Of a stretch of DNA of 64,000 bases, positions 61,034-64,000 are shown piece by piece. Position 1 is the first letter of the stretch, and each line of letters starts with the position of its first letter. The translations under genes and the position numbers were made by a program. The DNA comes from UBA11524 sp964383815 (GTDB lineage: Bacteria > Bacillota > Clostridia > Christensenellales > Aristaeellaceae), in contig CAYLIC010000002.1 of assembly GCA_964383815.1 (NCBI GenBank), forward strand, positions 62,001 to 126,000. Direction: 5' to 3'. The notes under the pieces are model-generated. The model was not told where the DNA came from and made no database searches. It was given only the letters and a program-made list of their open reading frames with translations.

Positions 61034-61684
61034 TCACCTCCAGTGGACGGCTCTTGCGCCGGAGAAGGCCGCCGCCAGCTTCTTGCCCGGGTTCACCAGC
61101 ACGGGGTGCTGCACCAGGCGAAGCATGGGTGCATCGGAGAAGGAATCCCCATACGCACAGGAGTTTTCCCTGTCCAGCTCCAGGTGGTTTTCCGCCAGCC
61201 ACCGGGCAATGCGCCCGGGCTTTTCCTCACCCTTGCAGTTGGCTTCCACCTTGCCGGTGTATACGCCGTTCTCTGTTACGCAATGGGTGGACAGCACTGC
61301 ATCCACCGGCAGAACCTCCGGCAGCAGGTGCATGTACAGGTCTGCAGAGGCGGACACCACCACCACCGTATGCCCGGAGCTTTTCAGCTGCCACAGCTCG
61401 GCAATGGCATCCTCAAACAGGCGCGGCGTAACCTCCTCCCGGAAGAAATCCCGGGCCAGGTCGTCCAACTCTTCCGGGCTTTTACCCTTGATAAAGGAAA
61501 AGGTGTGCTCCTTGGCGCGGCTTCCCTTTTCCGGCCTGCCCAGCTGGGTTAAATATCCCCACGCCGCACGAAAAAGCTGGCGCTTGGGTGCCTTTCCCTT
61601 TCTCACAGCGTACAGCAGAAACGGCACCACTGAGTCGCCCCGGGCCAGGGTGTTGTCAAAATCAAAGAAAGCACATTTGGTCAT
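61034..61684 (-). CDS. HAD-IB family hydrolase
   Basis: The 216-residue protein has FFDFDNTLARGDS (nucleophile Asp about 7), VVVVSASADLYMH (motif II), a Lys in KGEEKPGRI, and YGDSFSDAPML (metal Asp residues, about 184-194). Size and motifs fit the HAD-IB group of phosphoserine phosphatase-like enzymes acting on small phosphorylated compounds, perhaps with lysophosphatidate. Its ATG shares one base with the proA stop; there is only a weak ribosome site, so it depends on coupling. Confidence 0.9.
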   Translation of the reverse strand: MTKCAFFDFDNTLARGDSVVPFLLYAVRKGKAPKRQLFRAAWGYLTQLGRPEKGSRAKEHTFSFIKGKSPEELDDLARDFFREEVTPRLFEDAIAELWQLKSSGHTVVVVSASADLYMHLLPEVLPVDAVLSTHCVTENGVYTGKVEANCKGEEKPGRIARWLAENHLELDRENSCAYGDSFSDAPMLRLVQHPVLVNPGKKLAAAFSGARAVHWR

Positions 61685-62982
61685 CACAGGGGGCAATCCT
61701 CGCTTAGCAGTTTGTGGGTGTATTGCCGGGTGCCGTTCTTCATTTCCGCCATCAGCTGTCCGGAGCCCAGCAGCTTATACTTGTATGTGGTCAGACCCTC
61801 CAGCCCCATGGGGCCGCGGGCGTGAATCTTTCCTGTGGCAATGCCCACCTCCGCGCCGAAGCCATACACAAAGCCATCAGCAAAGCGGGTGGACACATTG
61901 CGGTACACCCCGGCGGAGTCCACGCCGGTCATGAATTCGCTGGCAGCACGGTCATCCCCGGTCACAATGCAGTCCGTATGGTGGCTGCCATAGTGGTTGA
62001 TGTGGCGCACCGCGTCCTGCAGGGAATCCACCACGCGGATGGACAGCACCAGGTCAAGATACTCCGTGTGCCAGTCCGCCTCGCTGGCAGGCTCCACGGG
62101 GATGAACTGCCGGGTGGTTTCATCGCCCAGCAGGCGCACATGTTTCTCCTGCATGGCAGGCAAAAGCCTGGGCAGGAAATCCGCCGCAATGTCCCTGTGC
62201 ACCAGCAGGGTCTCGCAGGCATTGCACACGGCAACATTTTGCGCCTTGCTGTCCACAGCAATCTTCACCGCCATGTCCACATCCGCCGCCCTGTCCACAT
62301 ACACATGGCACACGCCATCCGCATGGCCCAGCACGGGAATGCGGCTGTTGTCCATAATGTAGCGCACAAAGGCATTGCTGCCACGGGGGATGATCAGATC
62401 AATCAGCTCGTCCTCCTTCAGCATGGAGGCCACATCCTCCCGGCTTTCCAGCAGCTGGGCAAAGTCCTCCGGCAGGCTGGATTCCCTGGCGGCCTGGCGA
62501 AGGCAGTCGCACAGGACAGCATTGGTCTGCAAGGCTTCCCGCCCGCCCTTGAGCAGCACGGCATTGCCGCTCTTCAGCGCCAGGGAGGCTATCTGCACCA
62601 GTGCATCGGGCCTGCTTTCGAAAATCACGCCAATCACCCCAATGGGGCAGGTGACCCGGTACAGCTTCAGTCCCTCCGTCAGCTCCCGGCTCAGGGTGGT
62701 TTGGCCAATGGGATCGGGCAGCTGTGCCAGAGCCAGCAGGCCATCCACCACGGCCTGCAGCTTCTCCTCCCGGAATTTCAGGCGTCCCAGCAGCGGCGCG
62801 GCAAGCTCCTCTTCCCCGGCGCGCTGCACATCGCGCTGGTTGGCGGCGAAAATCTCCTCCCGCCGGCTCGTGAGAACCTCCGCCATTCGCCGCAAGGCCC
62901 GGTTTCGCTCCTCCAGTGCCGAGGCGGACAGCGCCCACGCCGCCTGGCGGCTCTTCTCTGCCATGTCGTGAAGATTGTTCAT
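61684..62982 (-). CDS. proA: Glutamate-5-semialdehyde dehydrogenase (gamma-glutamyl phosphate reductase)
   Basis: The 432-residue enzyme has PIGVIGVIFESRPD (about 103-116), LKGGREALQTN, and the catalytic Cys in VAVCNACETLLVHRD (about residue 263). It makes glutamate semialdehyde in proline synthesis; proB is not in the window. The ATG at 62982 has GGGAGG eight bases upstream; a nearer ATG at 62988 is too close. A long frame that continues upstream crosses the promoter and is rejected. It is the first gene of a seven-gene operon. Confidence 0.96.
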   Translation of the reverse strand: MNNLHDMAEKSRQAAWALSASALEERNRALRRMAEVLTSRREEIFAANQRDVQRAGEEELAAPLLGRLKFREEKLQAVVDGLLALAQLPDPIGQTTLSRELTEGLKLYRVTCPIGVIGVIFESRPDALVQIASLALKSGNAVLLKGGREALQTNAVLCDCLRQAARESSLPEDFAQLLESREDVASMLKEDELIDLIIPRGSNAFVRYIMDNSRIPVLGHADGVCHVYVDRAADVDMAVKIAVDSKAQNVAVCNACETLLVHRDIAADFLPRLLPAMQEKHVRLLGDETTRQFIPVEPASEADWHTEYLDLVLSIRVVDSLQDAVRHINHYGSHHTDCIVTGDDRAASEFMTGVDSAGVYRNVSTRFADGFVYGFGAEVGIATGKIHARGPMGLEGLTTYKYKLLGSGQLMAEMKNGTRQYTHKLLSEDCPL

Positions 62983-63007
62983 CGTCATAACCTCCCTTGA
63001 TTCGTCT

Positions 63008-63035
63008 ATTATAGCAGAAAAAAACGGGATTGCAA
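63008..63035 (-). promoter_or_regulatory. Promoter of the proA operon
   Basis: On the minus strand, TTGCAA (63030-63035) and an extended TGCTATAAT (hexamer 63008-63013) with 16 bases between the hexamers. The -35 box is palindromic and shared with the smpB promoter. Confidence 0.78.
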
Positions 63036-63058
63036 AGCGGGAAAACCTGTGGTATACT
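63030..63058 (+). promoter_or_regulatory. Promoter of smpB-ssrA
   Basis: TTGCAA (63030-63035) and TATACT (63053-63058) are 17 bases apart. The -35 hexamer is the same DNA as the -35 of the proA promoter on the other strand. Confidence 0.78.
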
Positions 63059-63099
63059 AAGAAACCACACGAAGAACAATCTTGAAGGAGGCGAGCGGT

Positions 63100-63567
63100 G
63101 TGGCCCACCAGAAGGGAATCAAATCTGTGGCCCAGAACCGCAAGGCCTTTCACGATTACTTTGTGGAGGAGCGCTATGAGTGCGGCGTGGCCCTCTTCGG
63201 CACGGAGGTAAAAAGCGTGCGCCAGGGCCGGGTGAACCTGAAGGAGAGCTGGGCCGTGATTCGCAAGGGTGAGGTGTGGGTGGAAGGCATGCACATCAGT
63301 CCCTACGAGCAGGGCAATATCTTCAACCGCGATCCCCTGCGCCCCAAAAAGCTGCTGATGCACAAGGCGGAAATCCGCAAGCTGGACAGCCTGGTGGCCC
63401 GGCAGGGATACACCCTTGTGCCCCTGGAAATCTACCTGAAGGACGGACGCATGAAGGTGCAGCTGGGCCTGTGCAAGGGCAAGCAGCTCCACGACAAGCG
63501 TGATGCCGCCGCCAAGCGGGATACCGACAGGGAGATTCGCCGGGCGCTGCGGGATCAGCAAAAATAA
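63100..63567 (+). CDS. smpB: SsrA-binding protein SmpB
   Basis: The 155-residue protein has VAQNRKAFHDYFVEERYECG (about 8-27), GTEVKSVRQGRVNLKESW and a basic C-terminal tail that ends in RRALRDQQK. It binds tmRNA and brings it to stalled ribosomes. Translation starts at GTG (63100), eight bases after AAGGAGG. The tmRNA gene begins 24 bases after its stop codon, so both partners lie in one unit. Confidence 0.97.
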   Translation: MAHQKGIKSVAQNRKAFHDYFVEERYECGVALFGTEVKSVRQGRVNLKESWAVIRKGEVWVEGMHISPYEQGNIFNRDPLRPKKLLMHKAEIRKLDSLVARQGYTLVPLEIYLKDGRMKVQLGLCKGKQLHDKRDAAAKRDTDREIRRALRDQQK

Positions 63568-63591
63568 GGAAAGCGAAGGTCAGTTCATCAT

Positions 63592-63935
63592 GGGGATGAT
63601 CCGGTTTCGACGGGGGTGTCGAGAGCGGGATAAGCGAGCCGTGGACCCAGACCACGATAAAACCGGGAAAAAAAGTAACTGACAATAACGAATTCGCTTT
63701 CGCGGCTTAATGCCGTGACGTTGGCCCGGGTTGCCTGCGTGCCCGGTCACCAGCGTCATTAACGCAGGGAACGAGCGTGCCTAAGCTTTGCCGCACGTCC
63801 GTAACATGAAGCTACCAACGCCGTCAGCCTGTTTGTGGGCGGCCGGCTGAGGGAATGTCAAATCACAAACTGCGCTCGAAGAAAGTCCCGCCCAAGAGCT
63901 TTCGGACAGGGGTTCGACTCCCCTCATCTCCACCA
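63592..63935 (+). ncRNA. ssrA: Transfer-messenger RNA (ssrA)
   Basis: The 344-base gene starts GGGGATGATCCGGTTTCGAC and ends in a T arm GGGGTTCGACTCCCC and CATCTCCACCA; the ends pair as a tRNA-Ala-like acceptor with an encoded CCA. The tag frame ends in GAATTCGCTTTCGCGGCTTAA-type sequence at 63690-63710 and reads (T)DNNEFAFAA-stop if it resumes at ACT (63678). It rescues stalled ribosomes and marks the nascent chain for proteolysis. The pseudoknot region follows the tag. It is probably transcribed from the smpB promoter and trimmed. Confidence 0.96.
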
Positions 63936-63942
63936 AATTACG

Positions 63943-63987
63943 CACAGTCGAACCACCTTTTCGTAAGAAAGCACGTTTTCGGCTGTG
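63943..63987. other. Inverted repeat downstream of ssrA
   Basis: CACAGTCGAA (63943-63952) can pair with TTCGGCTGTG (63978-63987, one G-T). There is no T-run. It may be a weak terminator. The 3' end of ssrA is also a common integration site, but the window ends too soon to judge. Confidence 0.35.
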
Positions 63988-64000
63988 TCATAGACATAGA

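Noticed and set aside
62983..63561. N-terminal extension of ProA giving a 625-residue fusion protein
   Set aside because: The extension is antisense to smpB and crosses both promoters. A normal start with GGGAGG lies at 62982.

Overview
The window looks like chromosomal DNA of a GC-rich, low-oxygen Bacillota bacterium, most probably a gut member of the class Clostridia. The signs are strong AGGAGG-type ribosome binding sites before almost every gene, short overlapping operons, two T-box leaders, the darA-holB-ricT(yaaT) block known from Bacillus, a 2[4Fe-4S] ferredoxin, a two-subunit class I fumarase, a PduL-AckA acetate pathway and several plant or host glycan hydrolases. No rRNA operon, insertion sequence, integrase, CRISPR array or obvious prophage is present, and most genes are housekeeping genes.

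Layout. 1-2653 (minus): CapA-like protein (cut by the window edge), a 39-residue membrane miniprotein and a CorC/HlyC transporter. 2854-3225: tRNA-Lys and ferredoxin. 3334-5785: c-di-AMP receptor darA, clamp loader holB, ricT. 5888-7960: GNAT remnant, DUF47 protein and Pit phosphate transporter. 8104-9225: RNA methyltransferase. 9276-16131: GH127-like enzyme, dihydrouridine synthase and three secreted proteins of unknown function. 16268-21204: tryptophan T-box, trpXYZ ABC transporter and a TetM-like GTPase. 21244-24806: PAP2 phosphatase and GH2 glycosidase. 24989-30385: AI-2E family permease, then a sugar-catabolism operon (TIM-barrel isomerase, two MocA-type dehydrogenases, AraC regulator). 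30447-38241: fumarase, rsmI, rsmH, folC and valS with a large T-box. 38268-40864: rpmF, yceD, ackA, pduL. 41016-46445: tmcAL, two decayed genes, a phosphohexomutase, DUF2461 and an MBL hydrolase. 46578-50070: envelope cluster (LCP protein, zinc-ribbon membrane protein, DUF3298-like protein). 50274-54420: ilvE, an unknown protein, an RluA-type synthase and a VanY-type carboxypeptidase. 54365-58273: lepB, DUF951, murI and an EF-G paralogue. 58319-62982: a seven-gene minus operon from proA to a Nudix gene. 63100-63935: smpB and tmRNA.

How the genes work together. Translation quality and RNA modification dominate: RsmH and RsmI both modify C1402 of 16S rRNA and are translationally coupled; smpB sits beside its RNA partner ssrA; TmcAL, MnmM, Dus, two pseudouridine synthases and a THUMP methyltransferase modify tRNA or rRNA. 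Tryptophan and valine shortage are sensed by T-boxes in front of trpXYZ and valS. The carbon genes point to fermentation of sugars to acetate.

I did not find a clearly new defence or mobile system. The most interesting signals are a divergent promoter pair that shares one palindromic -35 box (proA/smpB), a recurrent TTGCAN -35 box across the window, an enlarged valS T-box with internal duplications, a TetM-like GTPase in the tryptophan T-box operon, an uncharacterised three-gene secreted family, and two sites where genes appear to be decaying by deletion.
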